NCBI GenBank assembly: GCA_965247375.1
Contig: CBDFHU010000092.1
Coordinates: forward strand, 62,001 to 126,000
Origin: Arsenicibacter sp965247375
GTDB taxonomy: Bacteria > Bacteroidota > Bacteroidia > Cytophagales > Spirosomataceae
Direction of reading: 5' to 3'
DNA: 64,000 bases
Within the stretch, counting starts at the first letter, position 1. Each line of letters begins with the position of its first letter. Shown here one piece after another: positions 55,065 to 64,000 of the stretch. The notes below the pieces were generated by a model. The model worked only from the letters and a program-made list of their open reading frames with translations, was not told the DNA's origin and ran no database searches. Made by a program: the position numbers and the translations under genes.

Positions 55065-56564
55065 ATGAAAAAATACGTCAACAATAAATTTGCCGCAGTC
55101 GCACTGACAACTGCCCTGGCGTTCGGCCAGTTCTCCTGCCAGACCGAGCTGCTGAATCCGGTTCCTAAAACCCTGTTCTCTGATCAGGTCGTGTATGATA
55201 CTCCTGCCCGTGTATTGCTGCAGGTAAACAACATGTATTCGTCGGTTAAAAGCGGAAACTTCCTCGGCGGTCGTTACTATGTATACGGTGATGTCCGGGC
55301 AGATGATTTTCTGAACCGTACCAACAACGGTGTTACCGCACTGGGCGTATGGAACCATACACTGACCGAAACATCGCAGAACGATGTAATTAATATGTGG
55401 GGGGCTGCTTATGCGGCCATCAACCAGATCAACGTATTCCTGGCGGGTCTTGATGCCAATACGGCGAAGTATGTAGTGCCAACGTTCCCGGCAGATTTTG
55501 CTACGGTAACGGCCAATCAGTATAAAGGGGAAGCCCGTTTCCTGCGCGCGTTGTGCTATTACTCACTGCTGCAGTTTTATGCCCGTCCGTACGTAGATGG
55601 TAACGGCAGTAAGCCGGGTCTGCCGCTGCGTCTGAAAGCGGAGACAAACTCACTGAACAACGAGCTGGCCCGCAGCACCGTGGCTGAAGTGTACACGCAG
55701 ATTCTGGACGATCTGAACTTTGCGGAGCAAAACCTGCCGCTGACGTATGGTGATGCGACAACCCGTACAACCCGCGCACACAAAAACTCGGCCATTGCCC
55801 TGAAAACGCGTGTATATCTGACGATGGGTAACTGGGCAAACGTGGTAACGGAAGCAAACAAAATTGTGCCGGCGTCGGCGCCGTTTGCAGCTGCTTCCGG
55901 TGTTCCGCATGCACTGGCTGCTTCGGTAGCTACCGTGTTTGCTCCGCCACAGGAAACGACAGAAACGATTATGTCGTTTCCGTTTACGGCACAGAACGCC
56001 CCTGGTACGCAGAACCAGCTGGCTTACTACTTCCTGCCGTCGTCACTGGGTGGTAACGGGGAGTTCAGCCTGAACCCTGCCGGTATCATTTCGAATACAG
56101 CCGTGCTGGGGACAACGGATGCCCGCCGGACCAACTTTGTGGTGACATCAGGCACAGAAACATTCCTGAAGAAATACCCGACCGGTACGCCATACACGGA
56201 CCGTGCGCAGGTGATTCGCTACGCGGAAGTATTACTGAACCTGGCCGAAGCGAAAGTACGTTCGTCAAATACAGTAGATGCCCAGGCTCTGGCCCTGCTG
56301 AATGCAGTCCGTGGTCGTTCTAACCCGGCGGGTGTTTATACGGCCGCCAGCTTTGCCAATGCGCAGGCGTTTATCGACGCTATTCTGCTGGAACGCCGCG
56401 TCGAATTCCTGGGCGAAGGCCTTCGGAATACCGACATCATGCGTCTGAATGCAACCATTCCGGCTAAAGGCGCGGTTGGCGCGGTTCCACCGTCAGATTC
56501 ACGGTATGTATGGCCGATTCCGGCAACGGAATTGCAGACCAACCCGTTAGTGGTACGTAACTAA
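55065..56564 (+). CDS. SusD/RagB-like substrate-binding lipoprotein
   Basis: This is a 499-residue protein with an intact frame. The leader MKKYVNNKFAAVALTTALAFGQFSC has a lipobox Cys at 25. Typical elements are QYKGEARFLRALCYYSLLQFYARPY, RAHKNSAIALKTRVYLTMGNW, AQVIRYAEVLLNLAEAKVR, ILLERRVEFLGEGLRNTDIMR and the C-terminal YVWPIPATELQTNP. It sits at the outer surface and delivers substrate to the SusC-like receptor encoded 9 bp upstream. A strong terminator follows 28 bp after the stop, so the pair is one operon. Confidence 0.95.
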   Translation: MKKYVNNKFAAVALTTALAFGQFSCQTELLNPVPKTLFSDQVVYDTPARVLLQVNNMYSSVKSGNFLGGRYYVYGDVRADDFLNRTNNGVTALGVWNHTLTETSQNDVINMWGAAYAAINQINVFLAGLDANTAKYVVPTFPADFATVTANQYKGEARFLRALCYYSLLQFYARPYVDGNGSKPGLPLRLKAETNSLNNELARSTVAEVYTQILDDLNFAEQNLPLTYGDATTRTTRAHKNSAIALKTRVYLTMGNWANVVTEANKIVPASAPFAAASGVPHALAASVATVFAPPQETTETIMSFPFTAQNAPGTQNQLAYYFLPSSLGGNGEFSLNPAGIISNTAVLGTTDARRTNFVVTSGTETFLKKYPTGTPYTDRAQVIRYAEVLLNLAEAKVRSSNTVDAQALALLNAVRGRSNPAGVYTAASFANAQAFIDAILLERRVEFLGEGLRNTDIMRLNATIPAKGAVGAVPPSDSRYVWPIPATELQTNPLVVRN

Positions 56565-56591
56565 GCGGTTTATTCCGGTTAAATACTTTGT

Positions 56592-56633
56592 AAAAAGCGG
56601 CTGTCTCATTAGTTTTGAGACAGCCGCTTTTTT
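56592..56633 (+). terminator. Intrinsic terminator after SusD
   Basis: Arms 56592-56608 and 56616-56632 pair (core gcggctgtctca / tgagacagccgc) and are followed by a T-run. The A-run before the stem would also allow termination from the other strand. Confidence 0.92.
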
Positions 56634-56721
56634 TAGTACAAAAATTTGTAATAAATGGGGAAGGTGATATATTATTTTGTCGACAAAGTAAATTTAACAA
56701 CTTGCAGATTTGTACAGACCT

Positions 56722-58035
56722 ATGAAACAGTTGATCACAACCGTTGGACTGGCAGCGGGGGCCTTGCTGCCGATGGCCGTATCGGCCCAGACGGCAGGCT
56801 TGAAAAGTAAAATGGATAAGATGGCAGATGGCATCGAAAAGAAAGTCGTTGCCTGGCGCCGTGATTTCCATCAGAATCCTGAACTGGGCAACCGCGAAAT
56901 CCGGACCATGGGCATTATCGCCGCGCATCTGAAATCCCTGGGCATTGAGGTAACCACAGGCGTCGGGAAAACCGGCGTGGTAGGTATTCTGAAAGGTGGT
57001 AAGCCCGGGCCGGTCGTTGCTCTGCGCGCGGATATGGACGGGTTACCGGTTACCGAGCGTGTCGATATTCCGTTTAAATCAAACGTCCGGACAGAATATA
57101 ACGGTCAGCAAACCGGCGTGATGCATGCCTGTGGCCATGATACACACGTGGCCATGCTGATGGGGGCTGCCGAAGTAATGGCCGCCATGAAAAGCGAGCT
57201 GAAAGGCACCGTGAAATTTATTTTCCAGCCGGCTGAAGAAGGGGCTCCGCAAGGTGAAGAAGGCGGTGCTGCGCTGATGGTAAAGGAAGGTGTCCTGGAA
57301 AACCCGAAAGTTGACGCGATCTTTGGCCTGCACATTAACTCCCAGACCGAAGTCGGGACCATTAAATATCGTCCCGGTGCTACGATGGCGGCGGTAGATT
57401 CCTATGCCATTAAAATTAAAGGCCGTCAGGCGCACGGTGCGGCCCCGTGGTCGAGCGTAGACCCGATTGTGACGGCTTCGCAGGTAGTTTTAGGCTTGCA
57501 GACGATTGTCAGCCGTAACCTTCAGTTGACGGAAGGGCCGGCTGTTGTAACGGTTGGTGCCATCCACGGTGGTATCCGCCAGAACATTATCCCTGAAGAG
57601 GTGAACATGATCGGGACGATCCGTACGTTCAGTCCCGAAGCGCAGAAACTGGTACATCGCCGGATTGATGAGATCGCCACTAATATTGCCGAAAGCGCAG
57701 GGGCGAAGGCGGAAGTGAAGGTAGACGTGATGTATCCGGTGACCTATAACGATCCTAAACTGACCGATCAGATGATTCCGACGCTGGAGGCACTTGCCGG
57801 AAAGGATAATGTGAAAATCACACCAGCACAGACGGGAGCGGAAGACTTCTCGTTTTTCCAGCAGAAAGTGCCCGGTTTCTTTTACTTTTTGGGCGGAATG
57901 CCTAAAGGCAAGAAAGTCGAGGAGGTGCCATCTCACCACACTCCTGATTTCTACATCGACGAGGGTGGTTTTGTGCTGGGCGTAAAAACGTTCTGCCACC
58001 TGACGGTTGACTATATGGAGCAGTTTAAAAAATAA
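56722..58035 (+). CDS. M20D-family amidohydrolase, exported
   Basis: ATG 56722 (MKQLITTVGLAAGALLPMAVSAQ) gives 437 residues with a signal peptide. ATG 56710 adds four residues. The catalytic domain shows ALRADMDGLPV, GVMHACGHDTHVAMLMG (Cys and His metal ligands), PAEEGAPQGEEGGAALM (Glu ligand) and GAEDFSFFQQKVPGFFYFLG near the end, with a dimerisation/lid domain around GRQAHGAAPW. Family members cleave N-acyl or IAA-type amino-acid conjugates and hippurate. The leader suggests action in the periplasm or outside. It lies downstream of the SusC/SusD pair but after a terminator. Confidence 0.93.
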   Translation: MKQLITTVGLAAGALLPMAVSAQTAGLKSKMDKMADGIEKKVVAWRRDFHQNPELGNREIRTMGIIAAHLKSLGIEVTTGVGKTGVVGILKGGKPGPVVALRADMDGLPVTERVDIPFKSNVRTEYNGQQTGVMHACGHDTHVAMLMGAAEVMAAMKSELKGTVKFIFQPAEEGAPQGEEGGAALMVKEGVLENPKVDAIFGLHINSQTEVGTIKYRPGATMAAVDSYAIKIKGRQAHGAAPWSSVDPIVTASQVVLGLQTIVSRNLQLTEGPAVVTVGAIHGGIRQNIIPEEVNMIGTIRTFSPEAQKLVHRRIDEIATNIAESAGAKAEVKVDVMYPVTYNDPKLTDQMIPTLEALAGKDNVKITPAQTGAEDFSFFQQKVPGFFYFLGGMPKGKKVEEVPSHHTPDFYIDEGGFVLGVKTFCHLTVDYMEQFKK

Positions 58036-58069
58036 TTGTTACTGGTTGTTCTGGTGGTTGCTCATAAAA

Positions 58070-58102
58070 AGTGGTGGCATGACTTAGAGTCGTGCCACCA
58101 CT
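58070..58102 (+). terminator. Hairpin after amidohydrolase
   Basis: Arms 58070-58083 and 58089-58102 pair over 14 bp with one G-U, loop of five bases. No T-run follows, so it may act only as an RNA 3'-end hairpin. Confidence 0.5.
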
Positions 58103-58126
58103 CCATTAAGAACAGACCAAAACAAC

Positions 58127-58157
58127 AAGGGCGGTTATCAACATGATAACCGCCCTT
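58127..58157. terminator. Intrinsic terminator between convergent amidohydrolase and SusD genes
   Basis: Perfect 14-bp stem aagggcggttatca / tgataaccgccctt with a three-base loop, followed by a T-rich stretch. The stem is symmetrical and could serve both strands. Confidence 0.8.
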
Positions 58158-58230
58158 ATCTTTATCTGTCTGATGACGAATAGTAACCAAAGAACGATCA
58201 GTAACTCCCCGAACTATCTGCAACGAAAAG

Positions 58231-59598
58231 TTAATACCCCGAATTCTGAATCAGACTTTTGTTGGCCAGAATTTCGCGCTGCGGAATCGGGAAGACCAGA
58301 CGATCTGCGTTGTAGCGGATATTGCCAAGGCTCCGGCGGGTCCGCTTGATGTCGTGGATCTGGGTGCCTTCAAACGCCAGTTCCAGACGACGTTCCTTCA
58401 GAATAGCGTTCAGGTTTAACTGGGCGCTGGTTAAAGCTCCCAGACCGGCCCGGCTCCGGATCAGGTTAATGTCGGCCAGCGGTGTGGCGCCGATGCTGGA
58501 GCCATTCTGGAAATTCGCTTCGGCACGGGTCAGATACATCTCGGCAAGGCGAATGACCTGGATATTGCCATACTGGTTAACAAACTTAGCCGTACGGATC
58601 AGCCCGGCATCATCCTGATAAAACAGTTGTGCCCGGTTATCGGCCGCTTCATACTGACTCAGGTGACGGTTCTCGATATAAATATCCCCGCGACCACCAT
58701 ACGTCTGATCGGTATAGAACAGGTGCAGGTTGTTGGCACCGTCTTGGTCGGTTACCTGCATGGCAAAAATGGTCTCATCGGTATTCCGGCCATTGACGAA
58801 GAAGCGCAGATCAAAGACTTCTTCCAGATTCACCAGCGCAAACTGGTTTGACTGGATAACGCGGTTCGCTGCATTCGCCGCTGCTGCATAGTTGCTTTGC
58901 TGGAGGTACACCCGTGACAGCATAGCCGCCGCTGTACCACTTGAGGCATAAAAGTCATTACTGATCGGAATTTTAGCTTCGGCATCCGTCAAATCCTTGA
59001 TGATCTGGGTATACACCTGCGCTACCGTACTCCGGCTCACATAATCGCTGTTCGTGACGGTTGTGGTTGGCGTTAAAACCAGCGGTACACCAAGGTTGGT
59101 ATTCGCATCGCCGTCTCCCCATGTTCTGGCAAAATACCGGACCAGTTCAAAATAGACCGCCCCCCGGATAAATTTGGCCTCACCCTCAATCCGTGTTTGT
59201 GTATTGGCATCGGTTGCCAGATTCAGGTTTGCCAGTACCGTATTGCAGATATTGATCGTGTTGTAGGCCGAAATCCACATGTTAGCCACATCCGTGTTAG
59301 TGATCAGGATCTGTTTCCGGTAAATCTGGCCGGGATCAATGAATGTGCCATCCCAGGTCGCTTCGCCGTTATCGCCTAAGAGTTCGGCGTTCCGCTGAAT
59401 ATTTCCGCCATACAGATCGCCGTCGCCGAGGGCGTCATAGGCGCCGACGAGCAGGGCCTGTAAATCGGTCTGGGTTTTAAGAGCGTCTTTAGAGTCAAGT
59501 GAGTTGCGAGGTTGAACATCCAGTTTGTTGTCGCAGCTGCTAAACAAAAGACCGCCCACCAGTAGCGAACCCGTTATGAATAACTTGTACGTTTTCAT
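58231..59598 (-). CDS. SusD/RagB-like substrate-binding lipoprotein
   Basis: This is a 455-residue protein with an intact frame. The leader MKTYKLFITGSLLVGGLLFSSC has a lipobox Cys at 22. SusD signatures include TRIEGEAKFIRGAVYFELVRYFARTWGD, AAAMLSRVYLQQSNYAAAANAAN, IQVIRLAEMYLTRAEANF, LKERRLELAFEGTQIHDIKR and the end RLVFPIPQREILANKSLIQNSGY. It works with the SusC-like receptor encoded 55 bp upstream on the minus strand. It is a different subfamily from the SusD at 55065, so the substrate is probably different. Confidence 0.95.
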   Translation of the reverse strand: MKTYKLFITGSLLVGGLLFSSCDNKLDVQPRNSLDSKDALKTQTDLQALLVGAYDALGDGDLYGGNIQRNAELLGDNGEATWDGTFIDPGQIYRKQILITNTDVANMWISAYNTINICNTVLANLNLATDANTQTRIEGEAKFIRGAVYFELVRYFARTWGDGDANTNLGVPLVLTPTTTVTNSDYVSRSTVAQVYTQIIKDLTDAEAKIPISNDFYASSGTAAAMLSRVYLQQSNYAAAANAANRVIQSNQFALVNLEEVFDLRFFVNGRNTDETIFAMQVTDQDGANNLHLFYTDQTYGGRGDIYIENRHLSQYEAADNRAQLFYQDDAGLIRTAKFVNQYGNIQVIRLAEMYLTRAEANFQNGSSIGATPLADINLIRSRAGLGALTSAQLNLNAILKERRLELAFEGTQIHDIKRTRRSLGNIRYNADRLVFPIPQREILANKSLIQNSGY

Positions 59599-59653
59599 GA
59601 GTTTATGTGTTAAGCGACTGCCGGCCGAACCGGCAACGTCAGCGTCTACGATC

Positions 59654-62600
59654 TTAGAAATTGATATTTAAGCCTCCAATGAACGATTTAGGCTGAGGAG
59701 CCGAATAAAAATCGTTACCCAGACCAATGTTGCCGGCCGCTACGTCGGTATTCACTTCCGGATCCCAGCCTGTGTATTTGGTGAATGTCAGCAGGTTCTG
59801 AGCGGTAGCGTAAACCCGTACCCGGTTTAGCTTCACCTTATTCGTCAGGCTTTTCGGTAAGGTATACGACAGGGTAACCGTTTTCAGACGCAGGTAATCA
59901 CCCCGCTGTACATACCGTGAGGAGTTGGTATTTCCGTTGCCGCCGCCATACCGGGGCCTGCGGTACATCGGTGATGTCGCCCGGTTTTTGCCAGCGGCGC
60001 AGCTGATCCGGTGTCTGATTGTCAATCAGACTGGCATTCGATGACATATAGGTACCGGCCGCGTTAAAGATATCGTTGCCGTATTGCCCCTGGAACAGAA
60101 ACGTAAGGTCAACGCCTTTATACGACAGGTTGTTGGTAATACCACCGATCCATTTCGGGTTCGGGTTGCCGATCACTACCTGCTGCGCAAGGTTCGGGTC
60201 GTTGGTCGTTGACCGGTCGCGTGAACCGTCGCCGTTCAGGGTATTTTTGTAGTAAAGCGCGTCCCCGTTCTGCGAGTCTACGCCGGCGTATTCAATGGCG
60301 TAGAAAACACCGATCGGCTGGCCTTCACGCGCCTGATTCACATACCCGCCATCGATTACCTGGCCGTTCAGGTTTGTGATTTTGTTTTTGTTCGTAGAGA
60401 TGTTGAAACTGGTATTCCAGTTGAAGGCTCCCCGCACGTTTTGGGTATTCAGCACAATTTCCAGCCCTTTGTTTTCCAGTTTACCAACGTTACGAAGCTG
60501 CGTGGCATACCCGGTAGTGGCGGGAATATTAACGTTCAGGAGCAGGTCACGGGTGTTTTTGATATAATAATCGACTTCACCGGACAACCGGCCGCCGAAC
60601 AGGCCGAATTCGAGACCTACATCGGTCTGAAGGGTTTTTTCCCAGCTCAGATCAGGGTTGGGAATCTGAGTCGGTGCCTGACCCGGCACACCGGGCATAA
60701 CCAGCTGTACCTGAATACAGCGAACGCGACCCGAAGTTACCCACCTCGGCATTACCCGTCAGACCATAACTGGCCCGCAGTTTCAGATTGCTCAGTACGG
60801 AGATATTTTTCATGAACGATTCTTCGGAAATAATCCAGCCGACAGAAGCCGACGGGAAGGCACCGTAGCGCTCATTGACACCGAAACGGGAAGAACCGTC
60901 AATCCGGCCAACCAAACCCAGGATATAGCGGTTGTTGTACCGGTAGTTGACGCGGGCGAAGTACGACAGGAAGGTAAACAGCGATTCGGTAGTAGACCCG
61001 CCGGTGATCCGCGCCGCCGACGAAATCTGCTTGTAGGCATCATTCGGAAAATCCTTACCGACAACGTTCGTAAAGTTCGTCTGCGACTGCTGGTAGGACA
61101 TCCCGAGCGTGGCATCGATATCATGCTTTTCGCCGATGGTTTTGCCGTAGCTGAAGAAGTTGTTGGTCGTATAGTTGGTTACCTGCGTAAAGTCATTGCT
61201 CGCCTGTCCCTGTGGATTACCCAGCAGGGTTTCCTGTCCATAGTACTGCTGCTGGTTCTGGTTCAGCAGGTCGACACCCCATTCCGAACGGAACGACAGC
61301 CCTTTGAATAGTTTATAATCGGCATACACATTACCGATTACGCGGTTCACAAACGTGGTATACGACGCATATTCCTTATCCCGCAGCGGGTTGTAATACG
61401 GCGTGTTCTCGTTGAACTTACCCGTTGTCGGGTCAGCTGCCGGCGCAAACGGCGGTAGGGCTACGATCTGCATCGGCGTCGTAAACGAGTTATCATTCGC
61501 CAGGCGGTAATTATTCGTCCGGGCGATATTCAGGTTTACGCCCAACGTTAATTTGTCGGTTGCCGAGTGGTCGAGATTGACGCGGCCGCTCATCCGGGTA
61601 AACCGGTTTTTAACCAGAATCCCGTATTGATCGGAATAAGAGCCGGACACGTAGAAACGTGTTTTGGCATCACCGCCCCGGGCACTCAGGTCATACTGCT
61701 GCATCGGCGCGTCCTGGAAAGCGAGCGATTGCCAGTCCGTATTGACTGTCGCCTGTTCCCAGGCCGAGCGGTTGTTCAGGGCGTAAAACGTAAAGAAGTT
61801 TTCAAGCTGTGCCTGTGTAATCCGGGTCAATCCCAGGGCATTGGAGTTGTTGACCGCTTCCTGGAACAGCGCGATATAGTCTTTTGTACCTAAGAAATCA
61901 CGGCGGTGCGTTGGCTTGCTGGCTCCGTAAAACGCATTCAGCTCAAATTGAGTCGGACCACCTTGCTTGCCTTTTTTAGTCGTAATCAGGACAACCCCGT
62001 TTGAGGCGCGGGAACCGTAAATGGCCGTTGCAGCGGCATCTTTCAGGATTTCGATTGATTCAACGTCGTTGAAGTTCAGATCGGCAATCGGGTTGGTCGG
62101 CGCACCGTTGGTCGAGAGGTTCTGCGACGTTACGGGAATGCCGTCGATCACATACAGCGGCTGGTTGCTGGCCGTGACAGACGATGAGCCCCGTACGCGG
62201 ATCTGAATACCCTGACCGACCTTACCGTTCAGGGAAGTGATCTGAACGCCGGCCGCGCGGCCCTGAAGTGCCTGCTCGACACTCGGTACCGGGATATTCT
62301 GGATTTCCGCACCGGAAACCTTAGCTACGTTGCCCGTTAAATTCCGCTTCGACTGGCTTCCATAGCCGACTACAACTACTTCATTAATGGAACGAGTGTC
62401 TGAGGAAAGGCTTACATTGAGGGTGGCGCGGTTACCGACGAGGATCTCCTGGGTCTGATAACCAATAAATGAAATCTGAAGGGTAGCGTTGGGTGGTACG
62501 TTCTGAAGTGTGAATTTACCATCTGCATTCGAGGTAGTACCCCGGTTTGTCCCTTTAATCTGAATACTGACGCCGGGCATGGCAGCGCCTTCGTCTGACG

Positions 62601-62694
62601 AGGTGATGACACCCGTAATGGCCCGATCCTGAGCAAACGCCGGCAGCCAGAGGGCAAAGCAGACCAGTAAGCTCAATAGTAATTGTTTTCTCAT
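59654..62694 (-). pseudogene. SusC-like TonB-dependent receptor, two single-base frameshifts
   Basis: ATG 62694 (MRKQLLLSLLVCFALWLPAFAQ) opens a signal peptide. Extra bases near 60695 (GTAGYA to GVPGQAPTQIPNPDLSW) and near 59957 (DVPQAP to RYGGGNGNTNSSRYV) break the frame. The spliced protein of about 1,012 residues ends FIGGLNINF. Domains: carboxypeptidase-like (ITGVITSSDEGAAMPGVSIQIKG), plug (EVVVVGYGSQSKRNLTGNVAKV; DLNFNDVESIEILKDAAATAIYG) and barrel. It imports a nutrient captured by the downstream SusD partner. The breaks are probably consensus errors. Confidence 0.9.
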
Positions 62695-62918
62695 ACTCAA
62701 CGTGCAGTTAATGAGGGTTTTTTGCAAATTATAAATAAAATACAAGTAACCTAATACCGGTTAATACTGTAAAAACGGCGGACAGAAGGTTTCTTAAATA
62801 CCCAATACGCAAATTGTTCGTAAACAGTTAATTATTGGACTGAAAAAAAGTAAAAAAAAAAGGAAACGGGTGAAAAAAAAATGATTTTACCGCCTGATTC
62901 TGAAGAAGAAAATTGGGT

Positions 62919-63713
62919 TTATTCCGGTTTTCGCCGACGAAGAATATAGGAAAGTAGCCCGGGGAAGAATCGTTGCAGGTAAATACCCACGACTTCAAAT
63001 CCGCCGATATACACTTCATTTTTGCCGTTCCGGACGGCCGCCGTCAGTTTCCGGGCAAACAATGCCGGAGCCATACCTTTGGTCTGATTGTCATCCATCC
63101 GGCCGTGTTTTTCACCGGCTGCGTTGAGGGCATGCAGGGAAATTGGTGTACGTATGTAGCCGGGGCAGACAACAGTTACCCGCAGGCCTTGGTCATAGAC
63201 TTCGGCACGCAGCGAGTCAAAAAAGCCGTGCAGGGCGTGTTTGGTAGCGCAGTAACCCGAGCGCATTTTCGTGCCGATCTTACCGGCTACACTGCTGGTC
63301 ACCACAAAATGGCCCGAACCCTGCTGCTGGAAGACCGGCAGAATGGCCTTCGTCAGGGCAATCACTCCGAAAAAGTTAACGTCAAACAACTGCTGGAAGA
63401 CCGGCAGGCTGGTTTCAGAAACAAGGCCGCGCTGGGTGATACCGGCGTTTTGAAACACATAGTCGATCCGGCCGAAGCGGGCTGTCACGGCCGTCACATG
63501 CCGGTCAAAATCGTCGTGTGTTGCCATATCGAGGGGCAGAACAAACAGGTTGTCAGGCAAAAGCCCGGTGCTGGCCGCAACCCGCCTGAGTTCATCTTCA
63601 CGGCGGGCCGACAACACCAGCCTTGCCCCTTGCCGGGCGAGTTCAACCGCCAGGGCTTCGCCGATCCCGGACGACGCACCGGTAATCCAGACTACTTTAT
63701 GCTGGAAAGACAT
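62919..63713 (-). CDS. Short-chain dehydrogenase/reductase, DHRS7-like
   Basis: This is a 264-residue classical SDR. The NAD(P)-binding motif is TGASSGIG (about 11-18), followed by SARREDELRRV, which favours NADP(H). NAG is in FQNAGITQRG. Catalytic residues are Ser in VVTSSVAGKIG and Tyr/Lys in YCATKHA (YxxxK). CPGYIRTPISLHALNAAG is the substrate-side loop. The C-terminal FFPGLLSYILRRRKPE is hydrophobic/basic and may touch the membrane. The substrate is unknown. Confidence 0.93.
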   Translation of the reverse strand: MSFQHKVVWITGASSGIGEALAVELARQGARLVLSARREDELRRVAASTGLLPDNLFVLPLDMATHDDFDRHVTAVTARFGRIDYVFQNAGITQRGLVSETSLPVFQQLFDVNFFGVIALTKAILPVFQQQGSGHFVVTSSVAGKIGTKMRSGYCATKHALHGFFDSLRAEVYDQGLRVTVVCPGYIRTPISLHALNAAGEKHGRMDDNQTKGMAPALFARKLTAAVRNGKNEVYIGGFEVVGIYLQRFFPGLLSYILRRRKPE

Positions 63714-63819
63714 GATCGAATGGTTTTGACAGGATTACATGATTGGAGAATGGTACCCCATACCATAACGCATTCTGTCAGAAAAAGTCTGACGTACAAC
63801 CGGATTAATCAGACAAATC

Positions 63820-64000
63820 TCAGATAAACAGCAACTGGTTCCCCTTGTCAGCGCTGACCTGAAGCCGCACGGTCCCGGCCCAGCGGGAGGGTCAGGTTAT
63901 GGGCGACGTGTCCGGCCGGAAAATCGTAGCAAACAGGATAGTCGTAGTCCGCGACGGCTTCGGCAATAATCTGATTGGCATCCTTGCCGAAAGGCAGCGA
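63820..64000 (-). pseudogene. LD-carboxypeptidase (peptidase S66) C-terminus, partial, one frameshift
   Basis: The window edge cuts the gene. The visible end reads SLPFGKDANQIIAEAVADYDYPVCYDFPAGHVAHNLTLPLG, typical of the LdcA/MccF C-terminus, where the His of FPAGH belongs to the catalytic triad. After PLGR an extra base near 63873-63875 shifts the frame. The family-like end TVRLQVSADKGNQLLFI stops at 63820. LdcA trims tetrapeptides of recycled peptidoglycan. The break resembles the other single-base indels in the second part of the window. Confidence 0.7.

Overview
The window looks like chromosomal DNA from a member of the Bacteroidota, most probably the Cytophagales (Spirosoma/Larkinella-like). 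The pointers are three SusC/SusD-type outer-membrane pairs, a type IX secretion (T9SS) C-terminal domain, two LytTR two-component systems, a TANFOR-domain surface protein and almost no Shine-Dalgarno signals. Most of it is moderately GC-rich. Two stretches are visibly AT-rich and look acquired: about 1-3.0 kb and 26.65-28.5 kb.

Layout. (a) 1-7.2 kb, minus strand: two tandem paralogues that resemble the P47/OrfX (TULIP-fold) proteins of toxin clusters, a secreted parallel beta-helix protein, and a protein with two bulb-type mannose lectin domains fused to a Vps62-like domain. The last two genes share a conserved upstream element. (b) 7.5-10.2 kb, plus: a 7TMR-DISM sensor kinase overlapping a LytTR response regulator. 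(c) 10.35-24.7 kb, plus: a tightly packed surface operon of beta-barrel, giant TANFOR protein, FN3 protein, ten-repeat FN3 protein with T9SS tail, and small lipoprotein. Two start regions in this operon are encoded by intergenic-type repeat elements. (d) 24.7-26.5 kb: glnS with a strong terminator. (e) 26.65-28.5 kb: an AT-rich Septu-like defence pair with intact ptuA and doubly broken ptuB. (f) 28.5-39.8 kb: a LytS/LytTR pair, an orphan MacB-like permease, NTF2-like protein, AraC regulator, quinone oxidoreductase, ClC channel, DUF5009 membrane protein, alpha/beta hydrolase and nucleosidase. (g) 39.8-41.2 kb: an IS110-type element with a candidate bridge RNA whose possible guides match the element/target junction. 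(h) 41.2-45.6 kb: an RND efflux operon. (i) 45.9-62.7 kb: three SusC/SusD loci, the first two divergent around a 1.07-kb AT-rich gap, plus an M20 amidohydrolase. (j) The end: an SDR oxidoreductase and the C-terminus of an LD-carboxypeptidase.

From about 41.6 kb to the end, conserved genes carry roughly fifteen single-base indels, whereas the first 41 kb (including a 6.8-kb gene) has only one, in ptuB. This looks more like consensus error than mass gene decay, so those genes should be read as probably functional.

The least explained parts are the P47-like/lectin locus, the TANFOR operon and the IS110 guide RNA with its apparent preference for the host's dispersed hairpin repeat.
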